A stretch of DNA of 64,000 nt from an uncultured Dorea sp. (GCA_910584095.1 CAJTYU010000001.1:281011-345010); one strand, 5' to 3'; shown: positions 53,250 to 62,397, numbered from the stretch's first letter. Notes: a model not told the origin generated them from the letters alone. Numbers and translations: made by a program.

Positions 53250-54239
53250 TTACTCTGCGTATACATCAGCTTCTAAGTCTGCTACCTCTGGCTGCGGCTG
53301 AGCCTTCGCGTACTCGATTGCGTCTGCGATTGCCTGATCTGCACTTGCCTGCATCGCGTCAATTTCCTCGCCTGTGAAAATGCCGTTTTCGGTCAGGAAC
53401 TGGCGGAAACGGATGATTGGGTTCCTGTCTGCCCAGTACTTGATCTCTTCCTTGGTACGATACAGATTACCGTCGCTCTTAGAGTGACCGGAGGTCCTGT
53501 AGGTATGCTCAACTACCAGCACCGGTCCGTTGCCTGCTACTACATACTCCCGCGCTTCCTTTACCGTCTCATATACTGCCAGCACGTCGTTGCCGTCGCA
53601 CTCATACGCCTTAAAGCCAAATGCCGCGGCTCTCTGCTTTAAATCTTTATTCTTTACGACTCTGTCTAGAGGTGTCGACATGCCGTAGGTATTATTTGTA
53701 AGAATGAACATTACCGGGAGATCCCATGCTGCCGCAAGGTTCATAGACTCTAAGATCGCGCCTTCATTGGAAGCTCCATCGCCAAAGAACGCCGCGCACA
53801 CACGGTTTGGAATCTTCTTCATCTTGATGGTAAGCGCTGCGCCGCAGGCGATTGGCCCATTAGCTCCAACGATACCATTTGCCCCAAGGATACCGTTATC
53901 AAAATCACAGATATGCATAGATCCGCCCTTACCATGATTTGTACCGGTTGCCCGAGCTAAAATCTCCGCCATCATAGAGTTTAAGTCTACGCCCTTGCCA
54001 AGCGCCTGTCCATGTCCGCGGTGGGTAGCCAGCATATAGTCCTCTTTTGTCAGGGCTGCCGTCGTGCCTACGCCCGTTGCTTCTTCACCGATACTAAGAT
54101 GCATGGTTCCATGAACAAGTCCCTGCCCAAATAGCCAGAAGGCCTGTTCTTCAAACTTATTGACAGTCATCATGCGGACCATCAGCTCTTGAAGAAATTC
54201 TTTGTTTTCCAATAAACTCTTGTCTTTGATTTCTCCCAT
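53250..54239 (-). CDS. acoA: 2-oxo acid / acetoin dehydrogenase E1 component, alpha subunit
   Basis: 329 aa. HGTMHLSIGEEATGVGTTAAL, HRGHGQALGKGVD, GKGGSMHICD, and the TPP/Mg motif FFGDGASNEGAILESMNLAA followed by ILTNNTYGMSTP. The sequence is nearer to AcoA-type than to PdhA of aerobes, but the keto acid (acetoin or pyruvate) cannot be told from sequence alone. First gene of the operon behind a consensus promoter and AGGAGGAA. An SorC regulator is divergent. Confidence 0.92.
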   Translation of the reverse strand: MGEIKDKSLLENKEFLQELMVRMMTVNKFEEQAFWLFGQGLVHGTMHLSIGEEATGVGTTAALTKEDYMLATHRGHGQALGKGVDLNSMMAEILARATGTNHGKGGSMHICDFDNGILGANGIVGANGPIACGAALTIKMKKIPNRVCAAFFGDGASNEGAILESMNLAAAWDLPVMFILTNNTYGMSTPLDRVVKNKDLKQRAAAFGFKAYECDGNDVLAVYETVKEAREYVVAGNGPVLVVEHTYRTSGHSKSDGNLYRTKEEIKYWADRNPIIRFRQFLTENGIFTGEEIDAMQASADQAIADAIEYAKAQPQPEVADLEADVYAE

Positions 54240-54309
54240 GATAATTCCTCCTAATTGATATGTTTACAATTGTATACTTGCTTTTCTATTGCAAATTCCC
54301 TATGCCCAT

Positions 54310-54338
54310 AATATAGCACCGGGTATATCATCTGTCAA
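54310..54338 (-). promoter_or_regulatory. Sigma-A promoter of the dehydrogenase complex operon
   Basis: Minus-strand TTGACA (54338-54333) and TATATT (54315-54310), spacer 17 bp, about 70 bp upstream of the E1-alpha gene. This strength suggests repression by the divergent SorC protein. Confidence 0.88.
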
Positions 54339-54419
54339 TAGATTTTGTACAAAAATATATTTTTTAAACGCTCCTTAGCAGGGTTGCGCGCATGGTAATT
54401 AGCTGCTGCGAAGAAATAC

Positions 54420-54448
54420 TTTACACAAAATTTACTTGTTGCTATAAT
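54420..54448 (+). promoter_or_regulatory. Promoter of the small ORF and SorC regulator
   Basis: TTTACA and TATAAT with a 17-bp spacer, facing the SorC gene. The small 33-codon ORF starts about 37 nt after the expected transcription start. Confidence 0.75.
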
Positions 54449-54491
54449 GAGGATATCTTGTAAACTATGTTTTTATCGAAGAAGGATTATT

Positions 54492-54593
54492 ATGCCAAAC
54501 AAGCCCGAACTCATTAAAGCCGCTATTGAAGATTTCGCAATACTGAAGGTTGCGGGCGTTAATCCGACAAATATCAAAGAAATAAAAGAATGA
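54492..54593 (+). CDS. Small ORF (33 aa) in the leader of the SorC gene
   Basis: Reads MPNKPELIKAAIEDFAILKV and continues AGVNPTNIKEIKE before TGA. GAAGGAT lies 7 nt upstream of the ATG, so translation is plausible. No family recognised; it is too short for a regulator and may be a leader peptide, a small protein or a gene relic. It stops 36 bp before the SorC start codon. Confidence 0.5.
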   Translation: MPNKPELIKAAIEDFAILKVAGVNPTNIKEIKE

Positions 54594-54629
54594 TCATATA
54601 AGCGTACGGGGTTATAGAAGGAGACGGTC

Positions 54630-55592
54630 ATGTCAATATCACAGGAACACAGGTATTATCTGAAATTAAAGGCGTTATATTATTTATATGAACAGGGTTA
54701 TACCCAGACAGAGATTGCCAAGCGGCTTAATATTTCCCGTGTTACCCTTGGACGGCTTTTGGATGAAGCGAAAGCCGAAGGCATGATCAAATTCGAGATT
54801 GTGGATATCCGGGGCGCTATGAAGACGCTTCAGTTAGAAGAACGCCTGCGCCAGCAGTTTGGGCTGGAGGATATCAAGCTGGTAGATTGTCCGAATGCGA
54901 AGGATGACAGTGTTACGAAACGGATTGCCTCTGAGGCCGCCGTTTATTTTGAGCAGCTTATCCACAGCAATATGAAAATTGGGCTCACCTGGGGCCGGAC
55001 CCTGAACAGCATGATCGAATGCCTGACGCCCGACAAAACTATCAAAGACCTGCTGGTCTATACTTTGGTCGGCGGCTCTTCCCAAAGCGTAGACTTTCAG
55101 CCGAATATTTTAGCACAGCATATTATTGACAAATATAATGGGCGGGCAAATATCCTAACCGCTCCCTTTATGTGCCAGAGCCAGGAATTGTGTACTGCAA
55201 TTAAACGGGAGCCGACTATTTCCTCTATTCTTTTAGAGTCCCACGATCTGGACGCAACGTTGGTAGGAATTGGAGAAGCGCCACTAAGAGACGCAGACCA
55301 TTTGTCCGACTATCCATTTGACACGGCGATGATCAATGAACTGGTGGACGCGCAGGCAGCGGGGGATATCTGCGGTAATTTCTTTGATATTCATGGAAAT
55401 TTATGCGATACAACACTAAAAAACCGTATCGTATCCATTGATATCCGGGATTTGCCCAATCACAAGCGCGTAATCGGAATCGGCGGCGGCGAAAAAAAAG
55501 TACGCTCTATCCTAGGCGCACTGAACGGGCATTATCTGCATGTACTGATTACAGACGTACAAACTGCCGAAAAAGTATTGAAACTGGCATAA
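54630..55592 (+). CDS. SorC/DeoR-type sugar-binding transcriptional regulator
   Basis: 320 aa. N-terminal HTH (QGYTQTEIAKRLNISRVTLG, about residues 20-40) followed by the sugar-phosphate-binding domain of the SorC family (GLTWGRTLNSMIECL, VYTLVGGSSQSVDFQPN, GIGGGEKKVRSILGAL). It would respond to a small metabolite. It is divergent from the dehydrogenase complex genes, its most likely target, rather than any sugar operon. GAAGGAGACGG precedes the ATG. Confidence 0.9.
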   Translation: MSISQEHRYYLKLKALYYLYEQGYTQTEIAKRLNISRVTLGRLLDEAKAEGMIKFEIVDIRGAMKTLQLEERLRQQFGLEDIKLVDCPNAKDDSVTKRIASEAAVYFEQLIHSNMKIGLTWGRTLNSMIECLTPDKTIKDLLVYTLVGGSSQSVDFQPNILAQHIIDKYNGRANILTAPFMCQSQELCTAIKREPTISSILLESHDLDATLVGIGEAPLRDADHLSDYPFDTAMINELVDAQAAGDICGNFFDIHGNLCDTTLKNRIVSIDIRDLPNHKRVIGIGGGEKKVRSILGALNGHYLHVLITDVQTAEKVLKLA

Positions 55593-55653
55593 TCCTTGCG
55601 GAACTTTTTATATTGATAACGCTGAAAGGAGTCGTCATTCGCTGTTTTATGGC

Positions 55654-55672
55654 GGGCGGCTGTCTGCCGCCC
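55654..55672. other. GC-rich hairpin after the SorC gene
   Basis: GGGCGGC-TGTCT-GCCGCCC, 7-bp perfect stem, in the convergent gap between the SorC gene and lplA. No T-run follows on the plus strand, so it may be a weak terminator. Confidence 0.4.
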
Positions 55673-55752
55673 ATCACTCTTATGAAGAATAAATCAACAA
55701 AATCACAAATATCAAAAACAGTGCGTTCCTGTCTGTAAAATGACGTCCCTTT

Positions 55753-56751
55753 CTATAACTCCGTCTTCCTAAGCCATGATTCGACGTCGCGGAACATCTC
55801 TTCCTTCTGCACATCGTCGGAATGGAGTTCCCCGATTTTCTCTCCTATCCTCTTATTATTATAACGGATTCCCTTCAATACCTTCGGAAGCTCCTGAATT
55901 ACTTCCGGTTTCAGAGAATCGGAATAAACCTCCGCGTCTGTGATCAGGCCGCTGTCCACCTGAAACTGGATATCCACCTGTCCCCAGCAAAACCGCTCGG
56001 ATACCTCATACTGAAATTCAAATTTTCTCCCATATACCCAGTCCCATGAAGCGTATTTTTCATACAATTCCTGAACTGCCTGTCTATCCAGCTCCTCCTC
56101 CCTGATGATGCGGCTCTCATGCCCATACGCCTCCTCAAAGGTCTCTCTCAGGGCTTTTTTCAATTGCTCTATCGTAAGCCCGGGATTGTAGTCAATGAGA
56201 TTAGCCACTCTTGAACGCACAGACTTAATTCCCTTGGATTCCAGCTTTTTCTTGGATACATTCAGATATTTATTCAGCTCGCCCAGCTTCACATTCACCA
56301 TAATCGTCCCATGATGGTAACAGCTTCCCTTATGCTCATGGAATGCGTTTCCGGAAAACTTCTGCCCGTCCACCAAAATATCATTCCGCCCGGAAGCCTC
56401 CGCATGGATTCCCAGCTTCTGCACAGCTTTCAAAATAACCCCTAGCTGCCTTTTCAGGTCATAATTCTCCTTTCTGACCAGAAATGTAAAGTTCAAATTC
56501 CCCAAATCATGGAACACTGCGCCGCCGCCGGAAATCCGCCTTGCGATCACCCCGCCGTCTTCCTCGATCCTGCTGATCTGGCACTCCTTCCATGCATTCT
56601 GGTTTTTGCCGATTACGATCGTATTCTGATTCTGCCACAGATACAGGATTACCTCGTCTGCCTCACATCTGGAAAACAGATATTCTTCTATCGCCAGATT
56701 CTTGTGCGGATTTACTCCTGTGCTCTCGATATATGCTGTCTTATTAATCAT
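55753..56751 (-). CDS. lplA: Lipoate-protein ligase A
   Basis: About 332 aa from MINKTAYIESTGVNPHKNLA; the start has AAGGAG upstream, the earlier in-frame methionine (56835) does not. Family motifs: RRISGGGAVFHDLGNLNFTF (lipoyl-AMP binding) and GRNDILVDGQKFSGNAFHE with the catalytic Lys. The C-terminal accessory domain is present. Attaches lipoate to lipoyl domains. The nearby E2 and E3 lipoyl domains are plausible clients. Confidence 0.94.
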   Translation of the reverse strand: MINKTAYIESTGVNPHKNLAIEEYLFSRCEADEVILYLWQNQNTIVIGKNQNAWKECQISRIEEDGGVIARRISGGGAVFHDLGNLNFTFLVRKENYDLKRQLGVILKAVQKLGIHAEASGRNDILVDGQKFSGNAFHEHKGSCYHHGTIMVNVKLGELNKYLNVSKKKLESKGIKSVRSRVANLIDYNPGLTIEQLKKALRETFEEAYGHESRIIREEELDRQAVQELYEKYASWDWVYGRKFEFQYEVSERFCWGQVDIQFQVDSGLITDAEVYSDSLKPEVIQELPKVLKGIRYNNKRIGEKIGELHSDDVQKEEMFRDVESWLRKTEL

Positions 56752-56878
56752 GTCAGTCTCCTTTTTCTCTTCTTTTCCATCGCCGATTTCCCCGGCCGCA
56801 AAATCAATCCCCTTCCGGCTGGCTTTAAACTTCATCCTGCATAACTATTCTTCCGGCTGGCTTTAAACCCAATATTTA

Positions 56879-57481
56879 TCACTTTTGTTCCGGCTGATAG
56901 CTGTCCATAAAACTACTTACCAGCGCTTCACAGCTTCTCATCGCCAGTATCGTCTTCTCAAATAATTCACTCAATTCCCAGCCAAGACGCTCTGCCCCGT
57001 CTGAGATCACTTCCCTTGAACACCCGGCTGCAAACCGCTTATCCTTAAACTTCTTCTTCAGGCTCTTGACTTCCATATCCATTACGCTTTTAGAGGGCCT
57101 CATCAGCGCTGCAGACCAGATAAGACCGGTCAGCTCGTCCGCGGCAAATAACACCTTTTCCATTTCATGCTTTGGCTCCAAGTCGCTGCAGATACCATAT
57201 CCATGGGAACATATACTATAAATCATATCCTCGCCCACGCCTCCCTCTTTCAAAAGCTCCGGCGCTTTCTTACAGTGCTCCTCCGGATACAGCTCAAAAT
57301 CAATATCATGAAGCAGTCCTGTAATTCCCCAGTATTCCTCTTCATCACCATATCCAAGCTCCTTCGCATACCACCGCATAACGCCCTCCACCGTCAGCGC
57401 ATGCTGGATGTGGAACGGCTCCTTATTGTATTTCCTAAGAAGCGCAAAAGCTTCCTCTCTGGTCAACTTACTCGCCATCAT
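56879..57481 (-). CDS. HD-domain phosphohydrolase-like protein
   Basis: 200 aa. HALTVEGVMRWYAKELG and the HD pair in TGLLHDIDFELYPEEHC (His-Asp about residues 53-54), with a later SHGYG. This is the short HDIG-type family seen in many Clostridia; a metal-dependent phosphohydrolase activity is probable, the substrate is not known. AAAGGAGG lies upstream of the start. Confidence 0.85.
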   Translation of the reverse strand: MMASKLTREEAFALLRKYNKEPFHIQHALTVEGVMRWYAKELGYGDEEEYWGITGLLHDIDFELYPEEHCKKAPELLKEGGVGEDMIYSICSHGYGICSDLEPKHEMEKVLFAADELTGLIWSAALMRPSKSVMDMEVKSLKKKFKDKRFAAGCSREVISDGAERLGWELSELFEKTILAMRSCEALVSSFMDSYQPEQK

Positions 57482-57528
57482 GTTTAAACTCCTCCTTTAT
57501 ATTCAGTCCTCAGCAGAACCTCCGCTAT

Positions 57529-58821
57529 TTAACATTCCTGATTTACATTAATGCGGTCAATCATGACATTCAGAATCTCTGTATCTGTAGAACGCATACC
57601 TACGCGCCCGATATATCCCATGCTCTTGATCGTCTCTTCAATGTCTCCTTTAATTATCCCCTCCCCGGGCAGGAAGCTCTTATTCTGCAGGCTCAGATGA
57701 AATGCTATCAGCGCCGCGTCCACAGAGGACGCGATCTTTGCCGCACATGACGGCTTTGCGCCGTCGCATACAATGCCGCCCACATTTCCAAGCGTATTGA
57801 TGATCGTCAGGCACACCTGCTCATAACTGCCGCCATACATATATGTAATTCCGGCCCCCGCTCCGCATGCCGCGCTTACCGCCCCGCAGTAAGCAGACAG
57901 GCTTCCGATATAATGCTTCTGATGGATCGCAATCAAATTGCTGACCACCAGCGCGCGATACATCTTCTCTCTGGAAACCTCCCATTCTTCCGCATAAACA
58001 ATCACCGGCAAGGATACCGTCATCCCCTGATTGCCGCTTCCGGAATTAATCACTACCGGCAGAGAACATCCGCCCATACGTGCGTCGCTTCCCGCCGCCG
58101 CTCTGGCGCAGGCGCGCGTAGCGGCTGATTTACCCCATACATGCATCAACGTCTTGCCAATCTGAGCTCCGTAATTATTATCCAGCCCCTCCTGCGCAAT
58201 AGCCGAATTGAGCTCCACCTGCCGGGTAATAACCTCGTCAATATCCTCCATCTTTACCCGATCTGCAAAGTCCAAAATATCTCTCACTGTAAGTCCTGAC
58301 TTATCCGCTCCCGCTTCCTTCGACTCCGCCTCCACTGAACGCCCCAGAATCACCTCGCCGTTTTTCACGATCCTGACAACATTCGTGTGATGGCTGACAA
58401 TCGTAACCTCCGCAAACCGCTCTCCTTTGATTACCCGGGCGGTTATATAGAGATTCTCTACACCGTCAATTAAATTGCAGGTGCAGATTTTCCGGACCGC
58501 CAGCTCCTTCGCCCTCTTAATATGCTCTGGCGTAATCTCCTCTAATACCTCCAGCTCCTTCGCCGCGTCGCCTCCTACAGCTCCTAGGATTGCCGCCGCT
58601 TCAATCCCCTTCATCCCGTCTGAATTAGGAACCGTAACTCCCTTCACATTCTTGATAATGTTACCGCTGCAATCCATCTCAATCCGATCCGGAAATTCCC
58701 CAAGCACCTCTGCAGCCTTTGCCGCTGAAAATGCAATGGCAATGGGCTCCGTACACCCCAGCGCCGGAACCAGCTCATGCTTTAAAATATTCACATAGTT
58801 ATCATATAAGCTTTGATCCAT
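57529..58821 (-). CDS. cyuA: L-cysteine desulfidase / CyuA (YhaM, UPF0597) family protein
   Basis: 430 aa. ALGCTEPIAIAFSAAKAAEVL near the N-terminus with the first conserved Cys, INSGSGNQGMTVSLPVIVYA in the middle, VCDGAKPSCAAKIASSVDAA towards the C-terminus; this is the whole-family pattern. Members hold a 4Fe-4S cluster and cleave L-cysteine to pyruvate, ammonia and sulfide. No transporter or cyuR-like regulator is adjacent, so the function is by homology. It is 47 bp upstream of the HD gene in the same direction. Confidence 0.9.
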   Translation of the reverse strand: MDQSLYDNYVNILKHELVPALGCTEPIAIAFSAAKAAEVLGEFPDRIEMDCSGNIIKNVKGVTVPNSDGMKGIEAAAILGAVGGDAAKELEVLEEITPEHIKRAKELAVRKICTCNLIDGVENLYITARVIKGERFAEVTIVSHHTNVVRIVKNGEVILGRSVEAESKEAGADKSGLTVRDILDFADRVKMEDIDEVITRQVELNSAIAQEGLDNNYGAQIGKTLMHVWGKSAATRACARAAAGSDARMGGCSLPVVINSGSGNQGMTVSLPVIVYAEEWEVSREKMYRALVVSNLIAIHQKHYIGSLSAYCGAVSAACGAGAGITYMYGGSYEQVCLTIINTLGNVGGIVCDGAKPSCAAKIASSVDAALIAFHLSLQNKSFLPGEGIIKGDIEETIKSMGYIGRVGMRSTDTEILNVMIDRINVNQEC

Positions 58822-58914
58822 TTCCCATCCCGCCCTTTCCTCTTAATCGTATTCACTTATTCATAGCTTTTCTATCCATCCGCCCTCCGGCAGTATTTAA
58901 CAAACATATGGCGG

Positions 58915-59352
58915 CTAAAACAAACCGAATAATTTATCGTTAAACCCATTGTAAACCGTATCGTAATCCACATACCGAAGGCCCCTGTTCTTAAGCCCTT
59001 TGCGGCAGGCTGCCAATACTCCGTCGGCAATGACAGTCCCTGTTTCTCCCTGTTTCAAAATTGCGGGAAATACATAGTACACCATGAACAGGCTGACCTC
59101 CGATCTGGTTCTGGAATCCAATACTCCGCGCTTATTCCCGCAGCTCTCTAAGACGGCCTGCATAACGCGCCCGCCAATCTCCTCTGCCGCGCTTTTCTTG
59201 TCTTCGGCCTGTTCCACATAATCCCTCATTTCTGAAAAATAGTGTCCGTATTCCTGCGCAAATTCCTTTGAGAGAGACTCATAAGCGTTCTTTTTTAGAG
59301 AGGTCATCATCCTGCCCCTGTTCTCAAAAATCATTTCCATTCCTTGAAGCAT
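58915..59352 (-). CDS. Conserved-looking hypothetical protein
   Basis: 145 aa, all-helical by appearance (SLSKEFAQEYGHYFSEMRDY, then KKSAAEEIGGRVMQAVLES and FMVYYVFPAILKQGE). Contains a Cys in ESCGNKRG and another in LAACRKG. Soluble, no signal peptide or membrane helix. GGAGG lies 7 nt before the start. I do not recognise a domain. It is the last gene upstream of the cyuA group on the minus strand. Confidence 0.65.
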   Translation of the reverse strand: MLQGMEMIFENRGRMMTSLKKNAYESLSKEFAQEYGHYFSEMRDYVEQAEDKKSAAEEIGGRVMQAVLESCGNKRGVLDSRTRSEVSLFMVYYVFPAILKQGETGTVIADGVLAACRKGLKNRGLRYVDYDTVYNGFNDKLFGLF

Positions 59353-59722
59353 CCCATCCCTCCATTTCTAACTGCATCCCACATTTTCTAAATATAAATT
59401 CTCTGGATTCTCCTATCGGCACTAAACCATCTGCGGCCAGTAACAGTATAGCATATTTCTACGACAGTGGATAGTTACAGATTCATTGACCCGTCCAGTC
59501 TTTCATAATGCCGTAACAAAAACCGTGATCTGTTTTACAATGTTCCCTTGCAAATCGCCAGAAGATATTCAGAAATTACACGACCATACACACAAAAAAC
59601 ATGACAGTTGACTGATATATGGAGATTTGATAAAATAATCCATAGAAATATGTTTAGAAGTCCCCAACATTGTTAAAGCTTCAAAAGAGATATTTCAAAT
59701 TATAAAAAGCGAGGAATTGAAG
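59353..59722. other. Intergenic region with the desulfoferrodoxin promoter
   Basis: 370 bp without a credible gene. A plus-strand promoter is visible at 59608-59636 (TTGACT and TAAAAT, 17 bp). A minus-strand extended -10, TGCTATACT (about 59447-59455), may drive the 145-aa gene. No clear PerR or Fur box is evident. Confidence 0.5.
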
Positions 59723-60097
59723 ATGGAACAGAAATTTTACATTTGTGAACATTGCGGGAATATTACAACCATTGTCAAAGACGCCGGCGTACCGATTATG
59801 TGCTGCGGACAAAAAATGAAAGAACTGATTCCATGTACAACAGATGCCGCTGTAGAAAAGCATGTCCCTTCGTATAAGGTAGAAGGTAATCTAGTAACCG
59901 TTTCCGTAGGTTCTACAGAACATCCCATGCTTCCGGCACATTACATTGAATGGGTATCTTTGCAGACAAAACAAGGAAATCAGCGCAAGGCGTTAAAGCC
60001 CGGAGATAAGCCTGTAGTAACTTTCGCCCTTTGCGATGGAGACGAAGTTGAAGCAGTATATGCATACTGCAATCTGCATAGTCTCTGGAAAGCGTAG
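59723..60097 (+). CDS. dfx: Desulfoferrodoxin (superoxide reductase)
   Basis: 124 aa from MEQKFYICEHCGN. The N-terminal desulforedoxin site is C-x2-C ... MCCGQKM. The C-terminal neelaredoxin site has the EKHVPSY and TEHPMLPAHYIEWV histidines and CNLHSLWK at the end. Reduces superoxide to peroxide in anaerobes without making O2. The ATG at 59723 fits GCGAGG at 8 nt; an upstream in-frame TTG does not. A rubredoxin gene follows 123 bp downstream. Confidence 0.96.
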   Translation: MEQKFYICEHCGNITTIVKDAGVPIMCCGQKMKELIPCTTDAAVEKHVPSYKVEGNLVTVSVGSTEHPMLPAHYIEWVSLQTKQGNQRKALKPGDKPVVTFALCDGDEVEAVYAYCNLHSLWKA

Positions 60098-60148
60098 AAA
60101 TACTGGAATCACAATTCTGCACCCTATAAAATAACAAAAATAAAAATG

Positions 60149-60199
60149 CAGGTATTCCTGAAAATTTCTTTTTTCATCCAGATTTTCGGGAATATCCTG
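60149..60199 (+). other. Long inverted repeat between dfx and rubredoxin
   Basis: CAGGTATTCCTGAAAAT pairs imperfectly with ATTTTCGGGAATATCCTG around a T-rich loop. It may stabilise or partially terminate the dfx message before the rubredoxin gene. Confidence 0.5.
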
Positions 60200-60220
60200 A
60201 AATAAAGGAGGATACTAACT

Positions 60221-60376
60221 ATGAAATATGTATGTGATGTCTGCGGCTGGGAATATGATGAAGAACAAGGTTACCCGGAAGGCGGTATTGAACCCGGAAC
60301 AAAATGGGAAGATATACCGGAAGATTTTGTATGCCCGCTGTGCATGGTAGGAAAGGATCAGTTTTCAGAGGCATAA
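60221..60376 (+). CDS. Rubredoxin
   Basis: 51 aa: KYVCDVCGWEYDEEQGYPEG ... DIPEDFVCPLCMVGKDQF. The two C-x2-C knuckles (Cys 5, 8, 38, 41) hold one iron. AAGGAGG precedes the ATG. It is the expected electron donor of desulfoferrodoxin, whose gene lies upstream on the same strand. Small enough to be missed by length filters. Confidence 0.97.
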   Translation: MKYVCDVCGWEYDEEQGYPEGGIEPGTKWEDIPEDFVCPLCMVGKDQFSEA

Positions 60377-60399
60377 AACAAATTACATACCTGACAGTC

Positions 60400-60444
60400 A
60401 AAAAGTACCGGAAACGCTGTATTTACAGACATCCGGTACTTTTT
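60400..60444 (+). terminator. Terminator after rubredoxin
   Basis: AAAAAGTACCGG and CCGGTACTTTTT form a perfect 12-bp stem with an inner CTGT/ACAG, followed by ATTC. Confidence 0.9.
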
Positions 60445-60700
60445 ATTCACTGCGCCGAGTACGGATAAATCCGAACCCTCAACCTCCGCCAGCGTGATAG
60501 TCTTGGAACCGTCCTTATAGTTGAAAGCAAGGATTATCTTGTCTTCATAAAGATACATTGCATTTACAAAGCTGTCAATACCTTTTCAGAAAGCTCCGCA
60601 GAATAGTATTCCGCATACCCCTCCAACATGGTTTCCAGAATAATTCCCTTGCTGCCCTCGGAGATATTTTCCCTTGCGAAAACGAGGTTGCCGCCGGGGA
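60445..60700 (-). pseudogene. Decayed large serine recombinase
   Basis: Two pieces in different frames. The first, ARENISEGSKGIILETMLEG then YAEYYSAELSEKVLTAL, ends in TAA at 60564; this is the catalytic-domain end of large serine recombinases. The second, FVNAMYLYEDKIILAFNYKD then GSKTITLAEVEGSD, is the extreme C-terminus of the same family. They abut within a few dozen bases, so several hundred codons between them are deleted. No intact N-terminus with the nucleophile Ser is present. A mobile-element relic. Confidence 0.7.
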
Positions 60701-60865
60701 GGGCAAGCACATTTGAAGCGGCAGGAAAACAGGGCTGTTTTCATCAGCAGACAGGACATATATAGAAGCCATCGTTCCTTATCCGTTGTTTCGATTTGTG
60801 GATGCCCTCTCCCCAAAATGAAAATAGGCGGGATAGCCATCAAACGCCTTCCCGCCTTATCACTT

Positions 60866-61822
60866 TTACCGTTTCAAATAATCCGACTCATCAATCGTTT
60901 TCAAAATAACATTCACATCATCATAACGAGAGGAGTCTGATTGAGAGCCTAAACTGCATATCAAAAATTCTTTCCCGTGCTGTTGGTAAAGCACAATCAA
61001 GTTATAATCATCAGACAGAGAGCCTGTCTTAACTCCGCATACATTTTCGTTGTAATATTCAGATGTGGGATCAAGGAAAGTGTTTGTATTCTGCCACATT
61101 TGCGTACTGCCATCAGGCAATGTTACCGTATAAGTGTTTTTAGACACAGTTTCTCTAAACCACGAATATTCCAATAGCCGATATACCACGGCTTTCAAAT
61201 CTAAAGTAGTCGTAAGCGCCTCCATATCAAAACCATTCGGATCGTATAGAACTGTGTTCGAGTACCCCTGCTGTTGCAAATACAAGTTTAAGTTTTCCAT
61301 AAAAATTCCGACACGCTCTTGGCTGTTTCCTGCCTGCGGCGAAAGTAACCCTCCACAATAATCCGCTACGACATAAGCAGCGTCATTCCCCGACGGCACT
61401 AACATTGCTGCAAATAGATTGTGTAAAAAGTATTCTTTTTCCTCGATGTGAGCAACAGACGAGCCGGGTTTTGTAAGCGAAATAGCTTCATAGTCTGCAA
61501 TAACGATACTGTCAAGGTCTGCCAAGGTTGCTGCATATTCTATGACAAATAGTTTGGCTAAGCTCGCCGGCACTTGCGACTCGTTCTCTTTTTTTGAAAC
61601 AAATATTTCGTCATCAGAACAGGCCGCCAAAATCAGCGATTTCGCATTATAGGAATCAGGGAATTTTTCTTTATAGAAAAAGCCATTGATTTTATTCTTG
61701 ACCTCTCTGAAATTTTCCGGTTGCATTACCCACGGTACAAAAAGCGCTCCAGCGCCTATACAAAATACAAGCAGAAATAAAAGTATTTCAAACCGCTTCT
61801 TCTTACGGCGTTTTCTCTGCAT
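60866..61822 (-). CDS. D-Ala-D-Ala carboxypeptidase-like (peptidase S11) membrane protein
   Basis: About 318 aa from MQRKRRKKKRFEILLF (start by GGGAGGTGAG upstream). One N-terminal membrane anchor (residues about 10-30). Penicillin-binding motifs are all present: S-x-x-K as PASLAKLF, S-x-N as PSGNDAAYV, K-T-G as CGVKTGSL. Trims or modifies peptidoglycan stem peptides outside the membrane. It lies in an accessory block with a lipoprotein and an FtsX permease, so a specialised role (for example envelope resistance) is possible. Confidence 0.9.
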   Translation of the reverse strand: MQRKRRKKKRFEILLFLLVFCIGAGALFVPWVMQPENFREVKNKINGFFYKEKFPDSYNAKSLILAACSDDEIFVSKKENESQVPASLAKLFVIEYAATLADLDSIVIADYEAISLTKPGSSVAHIEEKEYFLHNLFAAMLVPSGNDAAYVVADYCGGLLSPQAGNSQERVGIFMENLNLYLQQQGYSNTVLYDPNGFDMEALTTTLDLKAVVYRLLEYSWFRETVSKNTYTVTLPDGSTQMWQNTNTFLDPTSEYYNENVCGVKTGSLSDDYNLIVLYQQHGKEFLICSLGSQSDSSRYDDVNVILKTIDESDYLKR

Positions 61823-61864
61823 ATGCACACTCACCTCCCAGCCATCAAAAATCTGCTTAGTATC

Positions 61865-62368
61865 TTAATCTGCGTAATTTGCTCGAATATATTCCGTAAA
61901 TCCAGACGGATCGCCCAATTTGGCTTTATCAATATTGTTGCGAAGATAGTTGCGTGTGGCGTCATCACAACGATCTGTTCCCATATAAGGCATATCAAAT
62001 GCTTTTTCCAGTTCTTCTAAAGCTTTTGCCGCCCTCTCGGAGTCTGTATTGTAAGTATCGAGCCATTCTTTCATCCAAGTATATTCCCAAAGATTAGACG
62101 CTCTCGTGTCGCCATATCCCACTTGAAAAGACGCCCCCGTATCTTCGCCTTCTAATGTATCAGGCAGCGTAATGCCCTCCGGCCAATTCAAATTCTCAAT
62201 GCTCGTCAGGTATTCCTTCTCGATAGCCGCAAAGTCTGTAAAGCCTCGTGCGTTTGTGTCGGAGTCCGAAGAAGAGGAGCAGCCCGCCAACATAACTGCC
62301 AGCAAAGAAATCGCAACATAAAGTAACAGTTTAGAAAGCATTTCAAATTTAGAGAGTGTTTGTTTCAT
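61865..62368 (-). CDS. Putative lipoprotein
   Basis: 167 aa. Signal peptide with lipobox LLAVMLAGC (Cys about residue 30), Ser/Asp-rich linker, then an acidic helical domain (AAIEKEYLTSIENLNWPEGI). It is an exported lipoprotein without a recognised domain. It is 29 bp behind the FtsX-like permease gene and 42 bp before the carboxypeptidase gene in the same direction, so probably part of one unit. Confidence 0.8.
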   Translation of the reverse strand: MKQTLSKFEMLSKLLLYVAISLLAVMLAGCSSSSDSDTNARGFTDFAAIEKEYLTSIENLNWPEGITLPDTLEGEDTGASFQVGYGDTRASNLWEYTWMKEWLDTYNTDSERAAKALEELEKAFDMPYMGTDRCDDATRNYLRNNIDKAKLGDPSGFTEYIRANYAD

Positions 62369-62397
62369 TTTTTATTTCCTCCTTGAATTGAGTTTCA

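Noticed and set aside
60575..60843. Two short ORFs of 65 and 85 aa near the recombinase remnant
   Set aside because: They are out-of-frame readings of the recombinase relic and flanking DNA with no protein-like features of their own.
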